DNA of 64,000 nt. It comes from Theodoxus fluviatilis (taxonomy: Eukaryota > Mollusca > Gastropoda > Cycloneritida > Neritidae). Positions 42,574 to 52,522 of the stretch are shown piece after piece (within the stretch, counting starts at the first letter, position 1; the number at the start of each line of letters is the position of its first letter). Both the position numbers and the translations under genes were made by a program. The notes under the pieces were generated by a model, which saw only the letters and a program-made list of their open reading frames with translations, was not told the DNA's origin and searched no databases. Location: the NCBI GenBank assembly GCA_034096865.1, contig JAWQFJ010005888.1, positions 1-64,000 of the forward strand, given 5' to 3'.

Positions 42574-43347
42574 TTACTGCTGGGGATCCATTACCTGGAC
42601 CCAGTTGCTGGACCCCTCATCACTCACCATCCGGATGGTTGGTACCGCCGAGGCCGACACCGCCAATGGGAGAACATCATCCACTTCCTCCTCAAAAAGG
42701 TTCCCACTGGTAGTGCTTCCTCGTGCAATAGGGGCACCCACCACATGGAACACGGGAGAGATCCGCACCAGCCTGGTAGTACCCGCAGAGGTCCAATTCC
42801 TCGGACAAGCGTGACAGGTAGTCAGCGTTGAGTGGATGTTTCCCTTCCGATGTACAACTCGCATGTCGTACTGGGCGAGCTCTTCAATCCACCGAGCGAG
42901 TTGACCCTCGATGTTCTTGAACCTGAGAAGCCACGCCAAACTGTTGTGGTCGGTCCTGACGAGGAAGGGCCGCCCGAGCAGATAATGCCTAAACTGCCGC
43001 GTGAAGGCAATGATCGCTAGGAGCTCCTTCCGAGTGGTGCAGTACTTCCTCTGCGCTGGAGACAGACTTCGGCTGGCAAAAGCAATGGCCCTTTCTTTCT
43101 CGTCTTGCACCTGCGACAGCGAGGCACCAATAGCCGAGTCAGAGGCATCCGTGTCCAGGATAAACATTCCCTCTCTCTGGGGTAGTGCTAGGACTTGGGC
43201 TGACGATACCGCTCTTTTCAGCTGTCGGAATGCTTCTGTGTGCTCATCCGCCCAGGCGAACGGTGCCTTCCCGGTCAACTGGTAGAGGGGTTGTGCTAAC
43301 TCTGCCAAGTGCGGGATATGCTCGCGGTGGTAGTTGACGAAGCCCAA
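42574..43347 (-). CDS. Pol: RNase H segment
   Basis: The segment starts GFVNYHREHIPHLAEL (RT connection) and contains RNase H motifs FILDTDASDSAIGASL, the TTRKELLAI glutamate and RTDHNSLAWLL. It is out of frame with the RT ORF by a one-base loss in TTTTGGG near 43352. A compensated pair of indels (about 42836 and 42715) garbles the linker ADYLSRLSEELDLCGYY. It ends at TAA 42574-42576, after which the same frame continues into the integrase. So it is a broken part of one polyprotein. Confidence 0.88.
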   Translation of the reverse strand: MGFVNYHREHIPHLAELAQPLYQLTGKAPFAWADEHTEAFRQLKRAVSSAQVLALPQREGMFILDTDASDSAIGASLSQVQDEKERAIAFASRSLSPAQRKYCTTRKELLAIIAFTRQFRHYLLGRPFLVRTDHNSLAWLLRFKNIEGQLARWIEELAQYDMRVVHRKGNIHSTLTTCHACPRNWTSAGTTRLVRISPVFHVVGAPIARGSTTSGNLFEEEVDDVLPLAVSASAVPTIRMVSDEGSSNWVQVMDPQQ

Positions 43348-45022
43348 AAGCTTTCAACGTCCCTCGTGCACTTGGGTTGAGGCCACTTTTCCGTGGTCAC
43401 TATGCTGTCGGGTTCAATCTCGACAGAGTTGCCAGACACGATCTTCCCCAGGAACTTGACCTTCGTGTTGAAGAGGGTGCACTTCTTTGGCTTCAGCTTC
43501 AGGTTGTGCTCTCGGAATCTGTCGAAGACTTCCTTCAAGTTCCGGAGGTGTTCTTCAAAATCTTGCCCAAGCACCAAAACGTCGTCGAGGAATGCCAGAA
43601 CCGTCTTCCAGGTCAAACCTCTCAGGACCAGGTTCATGGCCCTCTGAAAGGTGCTCGGAGCATTACACAGCCCGAAACTCATTCGCCGGTGTTCGTACAG
43701 GCCGAAGCGCGTGATGAACGCGGTCTTCTCCCTGTCCCGTGGGTGTATCTCAATCTGCCAGTACCCCGATGCCATGTCCAGAGTGCTCATGAAATGATTC
43801 CCGGCTAGAGCATCCAGACAATCCGAGATCAGTGGCAGAGGGAACGCATCCTTCCTCGTTACCTCATTCAGTCGCCGGTAATCCAAGCACCACCGCACCC
43901 CGCCGTCTTTCTTCCTGACCAAGACCGGGGATGCGGCCCACGGCGAGTTCGAGGGTTGGATGACCCCCGCATCCAACATGGACTGAAGATGCTTTTCCTC
44001 CTCCGACTCAAATCCTCGAGGGCACCTACGCAGCCGATCCTTGATGGGGGGAACGTTCTCGGTCAGGATCTCGTGCTGCACCGCGTCAAAGCAACCTAGG
44101 TCCAATTCATGGGCGGCGAAGACATCGGCGTACGTCGTCAGCAACTGCCTCAGTCCTAGCCTCTGGCCTTCCGTCAGGTCCTTCCCGGAGCGTTCAAGCA
44201 AGTCCTTCACGTGAGACGGGACTTCCTGCCCCGTGTCCGAAGGAGTCGCGTACCTGACCCTCCCCCCTGTATCATCCGTGTCCAGCACTGTGACTCTAAC
44301 AGCAGTGCCCACCATCGCACCCAGGGACAGGGCCAGGGTGTGATCGGTATCGTTGAAAAGGTACACCGAGACCATGCCATCCGCGGCTACGTCATGCAGC
44401 GTAGCTGGCATCAGACCCAAGGTCATCCCGGGTATTGAGGATATCAACCAGAGACCCGCCTCCGAGGCGGAGAATACAAGTTGACAAGCCTTCACCGTCC
44501 TTGGCGGCACTCTAACTGGAGTCGCTGTGGACACCACGCGGAGTGTCACGCCCTCCTCGCCCCTCAGCATCCTGGCCGGAATCACCTCTTCCCCCAGACG
44601 AAGGGTCAGCTGTCCAAGGTTTATGACGGCTCCAACTGCTCCCAGAAAATCCATGCCCAAGAGCATATCCTCGGGGATGCATGCTACGTAGACTGGCATC
44701 CGATACCGGCCCTTCCCAATGGTAATGGAGACGTCCTTCACCACCGCCGCCTCCACCGGCTGACCCGCCACGCCGTGCAGCCTGGCCGGCTCCAATGTCC
44801 TGGACGAAAGCCATTTTGCCACGGTGTGGGAGCCAACTATGGTGACCTGGGCCGCGGTGTCCACCACCGCCATAAGAGGGCAGTCTTCGATCAGAGCTTC
44901 GACCACCAAACTCAGACGATCGTCGACCCGGCGAATCCTGGGCGTTTCTCCTCCAGCAACTGGTACCGCGAGCTGCTCGACAGGGGACGGTTCGCACTCG
45001 CTACTCAAACCCTCCCGTCCGC
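43296..45022 (-). CDS. Pol: aspartic protease and reverse transcriptase
   Basis: Read by minus-1 frameshift from gag. The protease motif MAVVDTAAQVTIVG near the start has DTA in place of the usual DTG/DSG, followed by LLGMDFLGAVGAVI, the second conserved retropepsin segment. The RT has PSNSPWAASPVLVRKKDGG, RWCLDYRRLNEVT, DMASGYWQIEI, MSFGLCNAPSTFQRAMN and the catalytic FLDDVLVLG, then KCTLFNTKVKFLGKIVSG. The conventional LPQG block appears as FGLCNAP, which is normal for Ty3/gypsy. The frame breaks near 43352 within CTRDVESF. Confidence 0.93.
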
Positions 45023-47509
45023 GTTTAAATTAAACCGGACGCGAGTGGGTGGAGTTGGAGACGGCGACCTGGACCCGTCCCTCCCCGGCTTCTTCGGACA
45101 TTCCCGGGCCATATGCCCGACTTCCTGACAATTGTAGCAAGTCATCCCCCCTGGTGGGGACCTTGGTCGTGCGTATGGGCGTGGGGGAACTCCGCTCCCC
45201 GACTCCGGCACTGGCAGCCGAGTTTCGAAGAGGGTCTTCAGCTCCTTTATGAGCTTATAAAGGTCCTTGCCGCCCGCCTCCTCCTCCTCTTCAGGACTAG
45301 GATCCGCTGGCTGTCGCGTAAGCCGCTGAGCCGGCTTCTGCGCCACTATGGCCTGTCGCACCTGCTGTGGGGCTGTTTCCTCCTCGGTCGATCCGCCTGA
45401 GGCCTCCAGCCGCCGTACCCTGGCGTGTTGACTCCACATGGAGGTGTGTTCCACGAAGGCTTGGACTGCGTCCAGCGCCTCCCCCAACGTCTTGTACCGG
45501 AAATTGATGCAGGCGGTGGCAGCCGCGCTATTCTCCAGGCCATTCAGGAAGCAGCGCACCATCTCTTCCTCCACGAACTTGGGGCTGACGTCGCGGGGGA
45601 ATGCTTCGATAGCCATCCCGCGGACTCGGTCTGCCCACTCCCGCGGGGATTCCTTCTTGCTCTGCATCATGTTGTTGAAATGCGCCCTTTGGGTGTCGGG
45701 GGTAACTGACTGGCCGAATCTGGTGGCCAGAGCCTCTACCACCAGGGACAGATCCTCCTGCTGGCTGCGAGGGAGCTGTTCGTAATAATGCAGGGCGTCC
45801 CCTTCCAGGTGCATCGCGAGGTATAGCGCAGCCTCCTTGTCCGTCCAGCCCCGAACCAGCATATGGCGCCGAAACTGGCCATGGAAATCCCGCCACGGCT
45901 CCCTTCCCGTGAAAGGCCGTAACTTGGGGACATCCCTTCTTCCTCCTGCTGGGACATGAATGGAGAAATCCTGAGCCGCCGACAAGCGCAGATCCTGAAG
46001 CGAAGGGGTCCTCGACTCCCGGAAAGTGGGCTGCCCCCACCTGCTGCCCGCCGAGTCATCCCACGTCCCGCGGGTCTGCGAGGCCCCGTAGCTCCCCATG
46101 CCTGGGGCTGCAGCCGGCCGGAGACCCGGGGGCGACGGGCCAGTCGAGGGGAAGGCTCCCCCGAGGTGGTCCCACTGCTCCCGTTGCCTTTCCCGTCCCT
46201 CGCGCCTCTGTGCTCCGTCGGCCTCCTCCGCTAACCCCCCACTCGCGACGTACCCAGTACGCCCGTCGTAGGCCGACTGCGAGCGAGCACTCGTGCGGTC
46301 TCGGACCGCTCCCTCCTGCTCCGCCGCCCGTAGCTGCTGACGGAAAGGACGTAGGGTCTCCTCCACCGTCTGCACGGTTTTGAGCATCGCCTGCTGTACA
46401 GTAGCGGCCTGCTCATCCATGTGCCTCCGGAGGGAGCCACACGTTCTTTCCAAGTGCTGGACCTGGTCAATCAGGGTCTGCGAATGAGCGATGTGCTCCT
46501 CATGCAGCTGCCTGATCCGCCGCTCCGTGTACGCAAAGGACTCCTCTCTACTCTGGTCCAGATCCTGCCTCAACTGGTCGAGACGCGGGCGGAGGTCCTC
46601 AGTATCCTGCTGCGCGCGCTCTCCCGGCCACGCGGGCCTGGGGGTCGGCGCCGTTACGTCCCCCACTGGAATCATGGACAGGGACCGGCGACTCCTGCGG
46701 GCGTCCAGGTCCTCCTGAGCATCGGCGGACGCCCTTCCACCACCCATACCCGTGAGTGATGATGCGGGCCTCCCAGTAGGTAGGGAGGGAAAGTGGGAAC
46801 TTCCCGTCTCCCTCAGCGTTGAGCTCGCCCGCGGCTGCGGCAGCCTCGTGTCGCCGTCGAGGTCAAAGAAGCCGGATGATGCGAGGCGTTGTTGCGGACG
46901 GGGCTCTCCCAGGTCCACCCTGTCTGCCTCCGTTATCCGTTCGGCTTCCCCTGCACACTCCCGCTCCGACGAGTCGCTGTCCGTCCCCTGTGTCCGGGTC
47001 CCGGGGCCGCCGGAACTCTGCCAGCGGGACGTTATACGATCCTCCGTGGGGACGTGCCAATCCTTCCGGGGCTCCCCCTGGGGGCCATCGCCGCTCAGCG
47101 AGGTGGTCCCCACCCCTGGTGATTCCAGGGGGGAGCCTCCCGGTGCTTGGTTGGCGATCTCAGCAAGAGTGCACCGGGCGTCCTGGGCCGAGTACACCGG
47201 CTCCTTGAGTTCCTGTGCTGAGAGTGAGGTGTAGGTCATCACCCCTCCGTCCGTTATGCTGCAGCCAACAGGACCGTCGATGGAGCAGCGGCCTTGCCAT
47301 TGTCGGATGAACCAGCCATAATCATCCTTGTCAGCTTTACTGACACTCGTCGCGGCGAAGAAGTCCGGCACGAGCAGCTTGGGTCGGGCGAGCCAGGCGG
47401 CCAGCATGCCGGCCTTCCGTACCGTGGTGTTGGTGGACGCCATAATCTCCGCCACCGTAAACTTGGTGGGGGTGGGGTCCACGACCCCCGAGTCCCGCGA
47501 CTCGGCCAT
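45005..47509 (-). CDS. Gag polyprotein (834 aa)
   Basis: I chose ATG 47509 (TTTGGGATGGC, good context), giving MAESRDSGVVDPTPTKFTVA. Order: a variable Ser/Arg/Pro-rich region; a coiled coil at about residues 310-400 (LRQDLDQSREESFAYTERRI and HLERTCGSLRRHMDEQ); a capsid domain (PKLRPFTGREPWRDFHGQF, ALYLAMHLEGDALHYYEQL, FLNGLENSAAATACINF); and a CCHC knuckle CYNCQEVGHMAREC near the C-terminus. It stops with TGA at 45005-45007. The same frame is open upstream to 48172 and would add a hydrophobic, Cys-rich stretch of 221 residues; I regard that as leader. Confidence 0.92.
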   Translation of the reverse strand: MAESRDSGVVDPTPTKFTVAEIMASTNTTVRKAGMLAAWLARPKLLVPDFFAATSVSKADKDDYGWFIRQWQGRCSIDGPVGCSITDGGVMTYTSLSAQELKEPVYSAQDARCTLAEIANQAPGGSPLESPGVGTTSLSGDGPQGEPRKDWHVPTEDRITSRWQSSGGPGTRTQGTDSDSSERECAGEAERITEADRVDLGEPRPQQRLASSGFFDLDGDTRLPQPRASSTLRETGSSHFPSLPTGRPASSLTGMGGGRASADAQEDLDARRSRRSLSMIPVGDVTAPTPRPAWPGERAQQDTEDLRPRLDQLRQDLDQSREESFAYTERRIRQLHEEHIAHSQTLIDQVQHLERTCGSLRRHMDEQAATVQQAMLKTVQTVEETLRPFRQQLRAAEQEGAVRDRTSARSQSAYDGRTGYVASGGLAEEADGAQRREGRERQREQWDHLGGAFPSTGPSPPGLRPAAAPGMGSYGASQTRGTWDDSAGSRWGQPTFRESRTPSLQDLRLSAAQDFSIHVPAGGRRDVPKLRPFTGREPWRDFHGQFRRHMLVRGWTDKEAALYLAMHLEGDALHYYEQLPRSQQEDLSLVVEALATRFGQSVTPDTQRAHFNNMMQSKKESPREWADRVRGMAIEAFPRDVSPKFVEEEMVRCFLNGLENSAAATACINFRYKTLGEALDAVQAFVEHTSMWSQHARVRRLEASGGSTEEETAPQQVRQAIVAQKPAQRLTRQPADPSPEEEEEAGGKDLYKLIKELKTLFETRLPVPESGSGVPPRPYARPRSPPGGMTCYNCQEVGHMARECPKKPGRDGSRSPSPTPPTRVRFNLNADGRV
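45023..45029 (-). promoter_or_regulatory. Minus-1 ribosomal frameshift site UUUAAAC
   Basis: The transcript reads U UUA AAC in the gag frame (gag codons AAT TTA AAC), the canonical slippery heptamer. The pol frame is closed by TAA immediately upstream and open immediately downstream, and gag stops six codons later. GGACGG (starting 2 nt after the heptamer) can pair with CCGTCC about 24 nt further on, a possible stimulatory stem, though the spacing is shorter than usual. Confidence 0.85.
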
Positions 47510-49346
47510 CCCAAATGACCAAAGCGCGATGACTGCTGCCAATCTCTCTCCCGGAAACGATTCTAGTAGAGGTCTCTCTGTTGCTGAAAGTAGAAACACA
47601 CCTAACCCTACACCACCACACCCCTTCCCATGCGAAAAAACGAAGGGGGGACAGCGTGCAAGGCCGATGCAACATAAAGAACGACAACAAAAAGAAAACA
47701 CCACAACAGCTGCCGCTATTATGGAAGGGGAATACGTTTCTGCTGAGGACGCAACACCGGAAAATTGTGCACAAAACAAGGGAGCAATACTGTCACAGTA
47801 TCCGCTGTCAAGGGAAACACTGAGAAGCTTCGACAGGATGCAGCAACAGCAAAGTGCAACAGCAAAGTACACAAAGGGTGAACACAAGGGTTGAAAGCAA
47901 TGGCAGACAGTATCGCATAACGAACACAGCAAAAAGCGCCACTGCAAAGTGCAAAACGCATGGGAATCAACCAGAGCAAATAGACAAACAATCGCAAAAA
48001 TGTAAAGCTGCAAGGAAAATGCAAATGTAGGGCAGAAGCAGGTTGCAGTGAACAACAAGCAAGTGCAACAAGTATGGCAGGTAGACACCAAACAGATCAA
48101 AGCAACAGCATATCCCCCCCTACTACAGAAGAATCTCGTTATCCGTCCTCGAAAATCCCCACTCCCATCCAAGGGAGCTAACCAGGAGCACTTCCCCGAC
48201 CCTCAGATTAACTCCCCCTGGAAGCATCTGAGCGAACTCAGGGGCAGAGTGTCCCGTATCTCGAAAAAACGTGGCGAAAAATCATTCTCTCATCCATCGT
48301 TTGATGGGCATGTCATTCTTGTCGAGAGAATGAAGAAAAAACTTAGTTCTTATTACTGTGAAAATCGTAGGCAGAAGTGCTGCAGTCGGGTCGCCGCGTG
48401 CAAGGCATCATGCATCGTGAAATAAATAAACAAAAAACATCGGTCTCTTTCGTACCAGCCCCCCTGAACACTCTGCAGGGCATTGCGCCGTCCAATAGCG
48501 CGAAAATAGGCCTGCCACAGCCTAACGATGCATGGCCGCGGGGGCGTAATTCCCGTGCCGTTTGAACACGAGTTCACGCCTCTTGCACATCTCCGAGCGC
48601 AGTTCGAGCACTTCCCGCCCACTGCTTTTCAAAAATCGCTAGCAAGGAAAGGGATAGACACAGACCATGGGGAAAGTCAATGAGAGTCCACTCGAGGCAA
48701 AAAAACCAAAAGCCGACTTACTTGTGTGCGTAAAAAACCGAAAGGCCAGCGCTTAGCATGGGACGAGGGCTTACAGCCAACAAATAGCAAAGTCGACTCA
48801 CAATGACACCAAGCGAAAAAACAGAAAAGTAGCCTCATGGACCAAAAAAAAGCAAAGACGACTTACAGGTGCCAAATGCGCAAAAAACAAGAAGGCCCAT
48901 GCCTTACGTCGGACGAGGCCTCTTCTAAGTAGACTCCCATAAACTACCTCTCACTCGTGAAAAAGAAGAGTTTAACAAACAAAAAATAGCAAAATGGAGC
49001 GAGGCCAAACCAAGCTCAAAGCAAACCGATAGCGAGAGGCAAAATGACAGATAGCAAAACACAAAAAAATGCTGATGTATTGCCCAGCGGCTTAGCCTCC
49101 TTGAGCGAATATCATCAGGGTGCATGAAAAAAAAACGAAACAGAAAAGACAGAACGAGTCCCATCACCCAGGATGAACTCAGAAAAATGAAACCTAACTG
49201 ACCAGCGTCATGAGCGCCCGAGCACAGGCAAGCTTCGCGTGCCAAGCGCAATCATATCGCGCCAAGCCGTCCATTAACGGCAGATGGCGCACAGCGCATT
49301 CTGCATGCGCTAAACCGTCCATTAGCACAGACGGCATGAGGTCGGC
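47510..49346 (-). other. Leader of the gypsy element
   Basis: A 1.85-kb non-coding leader. It contains two diverged copies of a segment of about 145 bp (48705-48775 and 48850-48925 share GACTTAC...GACGAGG). Several GTAAGT/GTGAGT motifs appear on the transcribed strand (near 48715, 48795, 48855), which could be splice donors. Confidence 0.55.
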
Positions 49347-49361
49347 ACCACTTCTGACACC
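49347..49361 (-). promoter_or_regulatory. Primer binding site, tRNA-Leu type
   Basis: TGGTGTCAGAAGTGG begins two bases inside the 5' LTR end. It is complementary to the 3' end of animal tRNA-Leu (CCACTTCTGACACCA). Confidence 0.85.
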
Positions 49362-49363
49362 AA

Positions 49364-49648
49364 TGTGGCAGGAATGCCGAGAAATGCCCCGACCCCGAGG
49401 GAGGGCACGCGAATTGGCCCAGGGCTCGGTAAGAGCCAGATAAAAGAGCTAAAAGTACTAGAAAGGCTTCTCACCTTAGTCGCTCGACGCTGTATCTTCA
49501 GTAATGCACCCCGGTCACCGGTGATGCTGCCTTTTATACGTGCTCACCCAACCAATCCAATTGGCTCTTACGGGTGAGCACTAATCGGTGGTTTCGACAG
49601 GTCGATCGCCCATTCCAAGGGCGGTAACTAGGAGCGCCTCCTGCCACA
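49364..49648 (-). repeat. 5' LTR with promoter of the gypsy element
   Basis: It carries a clear TATA box on the minus strand (GTATAAAAGG, 49539-49530) with CCAAT-like GCCAATTGG about 30 bp before it. The initiator should lie about 30 bp downstream, near 49500. Followed outside by GAAC. Confidence 0.92.
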
Positions 49649-49652
49649 GAAC

Positions 49653-50775
49653 TAGCTAACAGGTTGATGTGCAGGGAAGAAAGCTCCTTACTCAGATGTT
49701 CTTAATTTGAAGCAGGGTTTCGCAATTTATCGCTAAACTTTGCAACTTTCTACAGTTATGTATGTCCCTTGCTGGTGAACTGAAACCACAGCATATCTCG
49801 GAACACTAAATCGTGTATTCCAAGGTGTTAGAGATGTTCTGTTAAAAATCTAGTAGTTCTTATGCAATTCTGGAACGTTGATTAAATTGCTGGTACAAAT
49901 GTCATATTCTTTTCATGCTGTCTGGCAAATGAGAAATTTTACATTGTTTCCTTTTAGTGCATGCATCGTCTGCTATTTCAGCTCGCGCGGAATGTATCGA
50001 CAATCGTTGGAGTTGCCTCCCTTGTTACAGCGAGAAGAACCACAAGCAAATGGGATGGAAAAGGTATAATGATACAGTATGCATGTATGGCTTATAAGGA
50101 TTCATTGAAATTGTTTACTTTGGTAATTGGGATCAAGTATGTGCCGCGTATTTTTGGCTGCTTTGCACAACTTCTAGAGCGAGCTGAACGCAGAGGGGCG
50201 TGATGTAACTCTGTAAACTGTTGGAATTGAAGGAAGCTCACCTCATCCGAAACCTGTAGTGCAATCACGGATCGAGTTAATGAGAGAAACCGAGTTCCCA
50301 TAAAGAATGACCATAACTATACTTTGAAAAATGGAAACGAGTTACCAATTTCACCATTTTAAATAGCCTACCCCCACCCCCAATCTCCCACCCCCACCCC
50401 CCACTGTTCACCCCACCCAAAAAAACAAACTTAACGCACCATTACAAAGGGCATGGAAAGAAAGAACAAAGATGACCTCTAAGATACTTCATACAAGTTT
50501 TAAAACATTAACTGACAAAGAGGTTCTAACTTGAACTTAATTCCGATGAATAAAGACGGAAATTATTGCTGGGTGGAGCGCCAGGTCGTGTTATCTGTGT
50601 ACGTTACGGTCCATGTAAAAATTCATATTATGAATGACACAGGAGGGATGCTCAGAGATGTTTGCATCCCACTCATTAAATCCCCAAATACATACAAGGG
50701 GAATGCCGGGGTCAGGCTAAAGGGTTACGAGAGGGACAAGGTGCGGCTACTAGATTTCTGTATTCGATCGTGGGT
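49653..50775. other. Intergenic, no gene seen
   Basis: Unique sequence with a C-rich patch (50370-50415). A 111-codon ORF at 50531 runs into the next repeat and is not credible as a gene. Confidence 0.5.
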
Positions 50776-51348
50776 CGAGCCCTCTGTGGGTTGGGGGTCA
50801 GAATTGACCCACCGCGTTTCCTACGCGATTCGTAAGAGGCGAATAAGTAGGGACATCGTGAGTTGATTTGCGTGTACTCTAAACTATTCTAGTGATTTTC
50901 GTGCTCAGTGGCCTTACATAGCCTACCAAGGCTGATAGGCCGTAAAACTCTATCCATCCATCCATCCATCCATCCATCCATCCCTGTGGGTCGGGGGTCA
51001 GAAAAGACTCGCGCGTCTCCTTATGCAATTCGAAAAAGGCGAATAACTAGGGACATCGTGACTTGATTTCCGCTTATTACAAACTACTCTAGTTTTTCGT
51101 GCTCAATGGCCTTACGTAGTCTACAAAGGCCGATAGGCCGTAAAAACATACCCTCTGTGGGTTCGGGGTAAGCGTTGACCCACCGCGTCTCCCTACGCGA
51201 TTCGTAGGAGGCGAATAACTATAGGGACACCGTGACTTGATTTGCATTCACTCTTAACTGTTCTAGTGATTTTCGTGCTTAATGGCCCTACATAGCCTAC
51301 AAAGGCTGATAGGCCTCAAAACACCATCCATCCATCCATCCATCCATC
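50776..51348 (+). repeat. Three (ATCC)n-tailed repeats in tandem
   Basis: Copies at 50776-50983 (with tail), 50984-51149 (no tail) and 51153-51348 (with tail), all in the same direction. All family landmarks are readable. Insertion of copies into or at the tail of an earlier copy would produce this. Confidence 0.85.
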
Positions 51349-51419
51349 CGTAAAAACGCCATGAGTCAGTCAGTCGTGGGTCGACTCGTGACGAAGTCAG
51401 TGGGGCGAAGTCTGATGCG

Positions 51420-51957
51420 CTATATGATGCGCCACGCAGTCAAGTCTTGTAGACTCGTGTGGCGAGGTCTTGAGTGCCACGAAGTCTTGAAAGAATACAA
51501 AAGTCTGGCGAGGTTTTGAGTGCCACGACATCTTGAAAGAATACAAAGGTCTAGCGAGGTCTTGAGTGCCATGAAGTCTTGTAGACTCGTGTGGCGAGGT
51601 CTTGAGTGCCACGAAGTATTGAAAGAATACAAAAGTCTGGCGAGGTCTTGAGTGCCATGAAGTCTTGAAAGAATACAAAAGTCTGGCGAGGTTTTGAGTG
51701 CCACAAAATCTTGAAAGAATACAAAGGTCTGGCGAGGTCTTGAGTGCCATGAAGTCTTGTAGACTTGTGTGGCGAGGTCTTGAGTGCCACGAAGTATTGA
51801 AAGAGGACAAAAGTCTGGCGAGGTCTTGAGTGCCACGAAGTATTGAAAGAAGACAAAAGTCTGGCGAGGTCTTGAGTACCACGAAGTCTTGAAAGAAGAC
51901 AAATGTCTGGCGAGGTCTTGAGCGCCACGAAGTCTTGAAAGAACACTAAAGTCGGGT
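51420..51957. repeat. 46/40-bp minisatellite with higher-order structure
   Basis: A units (46 bp, GGCGAGGTCTTGAGTGCCAC then a GAAAGAATAC end) alternate with B units (40 bp, ending AGACTCGTGT). Order by reading: B A A B A A A B A A A A. Minus-strand ORFs across it are by-products. Confidence 0.85.
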
Positions 51958-52035
51958 AGCTGGTCACTTAATTGTCCCTCCATTAAATCCCAAAGTATTG
52001 AGTTGGTCATGTCTTTCGTATGTGTGTGAGAGTAT

Positions 52036-52047
52036 GTAAGAGTTTGT

Positions 52048-52129
<82 letters not shown>

Positions 52130-52240
52130 GTAAGTGTGTATATGTAAGAGTGTATATGTGAGAGAGAGAGAGAGAGAGAGAGTGTGTGTAAGAGTGTGTG
52201 TGTGTGCGTGTGTGTAAGAGTGTGTGTAAGAGAGTGTGTG
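52036..52240. repeat. GT and GA microsatellites
   Basis: (TG)n 52046-52086, (GA)n 52086-52127, then mixed GT/GA to 52240. Confidence 0.9.
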
Positions 52241-52289
52241 TGGAAGAGTGTGTTCATGCGTGTGTATGTGTGTGAGAGTATATGTGAAA

Positions 52290-52442
52290 ACGAACAAACT
52301 TTATTTTACAAGGGTAATGAATTAGGTAGTAGTGCCTTTCTTAATTCAGCCGTTGAGGCAATATATTCAAATGCAGTAAGAGAGATACAGACAGAGACAG
52401 AGACAAAGACACAGAGAGAGAGAGAGAGACAGATACACACAG

Positions 52443-52493
<51 letters not shown>

Positions 52494-52522
52494 TACACAC
52501 AGAGAGAGAGAGAGAGAGAGTT
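52290..52522 (-). repeat. LINE-like 3' end motif with CA and GA tracts
   Basis: AACTTTATTTTACAAGGGTA then GTAGTGCCTTTCTTAATTCAG: on the minus strand this contains AATAAAG near a 3' end. Then GA, (CA)n 52445-52490 and GA 52500-52520. The same motif recurs at 54730 and 63709. Confidence 0.55.

Larger units (their letters stand above)
38265..49648 (-). mobile_element. Ty3/gypsy LTR retrotransposon, 11.4 kb, with TatD-nuclease ORF3
   Basis: Two 285-bp LTRs (38265-38549, 49364-49648), both TGTGGCAGG...CCTGCCACA and identical as read, are flanked by the 4-bp duplication GAAC (38261-38264, 49649-49652). Transcription is leftwards: 5' LTR on the right, primer site, 1.85-kb leader, gag, minus-1 frameshift, pol, ORF3, polypurine tract, 3' LTR. 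Pol order protease-RT-RNase H-integrase places it in Ty3/gypsy. Unusual features are a PHD finger after the integrase and a third ORF with a C2H2-like finger and a TatD nuclease. The integrase core is deleted, and pol has indels and stops, so this copy needs a helper. Confidence 0.95.

Noticed and set aside
43340..43360. TTTTGGG considered as a second programmed frameshift site in pol
   Set aside because: The heptamer is not in the zero frame, so simultaneous slippage would not give the RNase H frame; a one-base loss in the T run is simpler.
44481..45128. 215-codon plus-strand ORF over the protease region
   Set aside because: Antisense shadow of pol.
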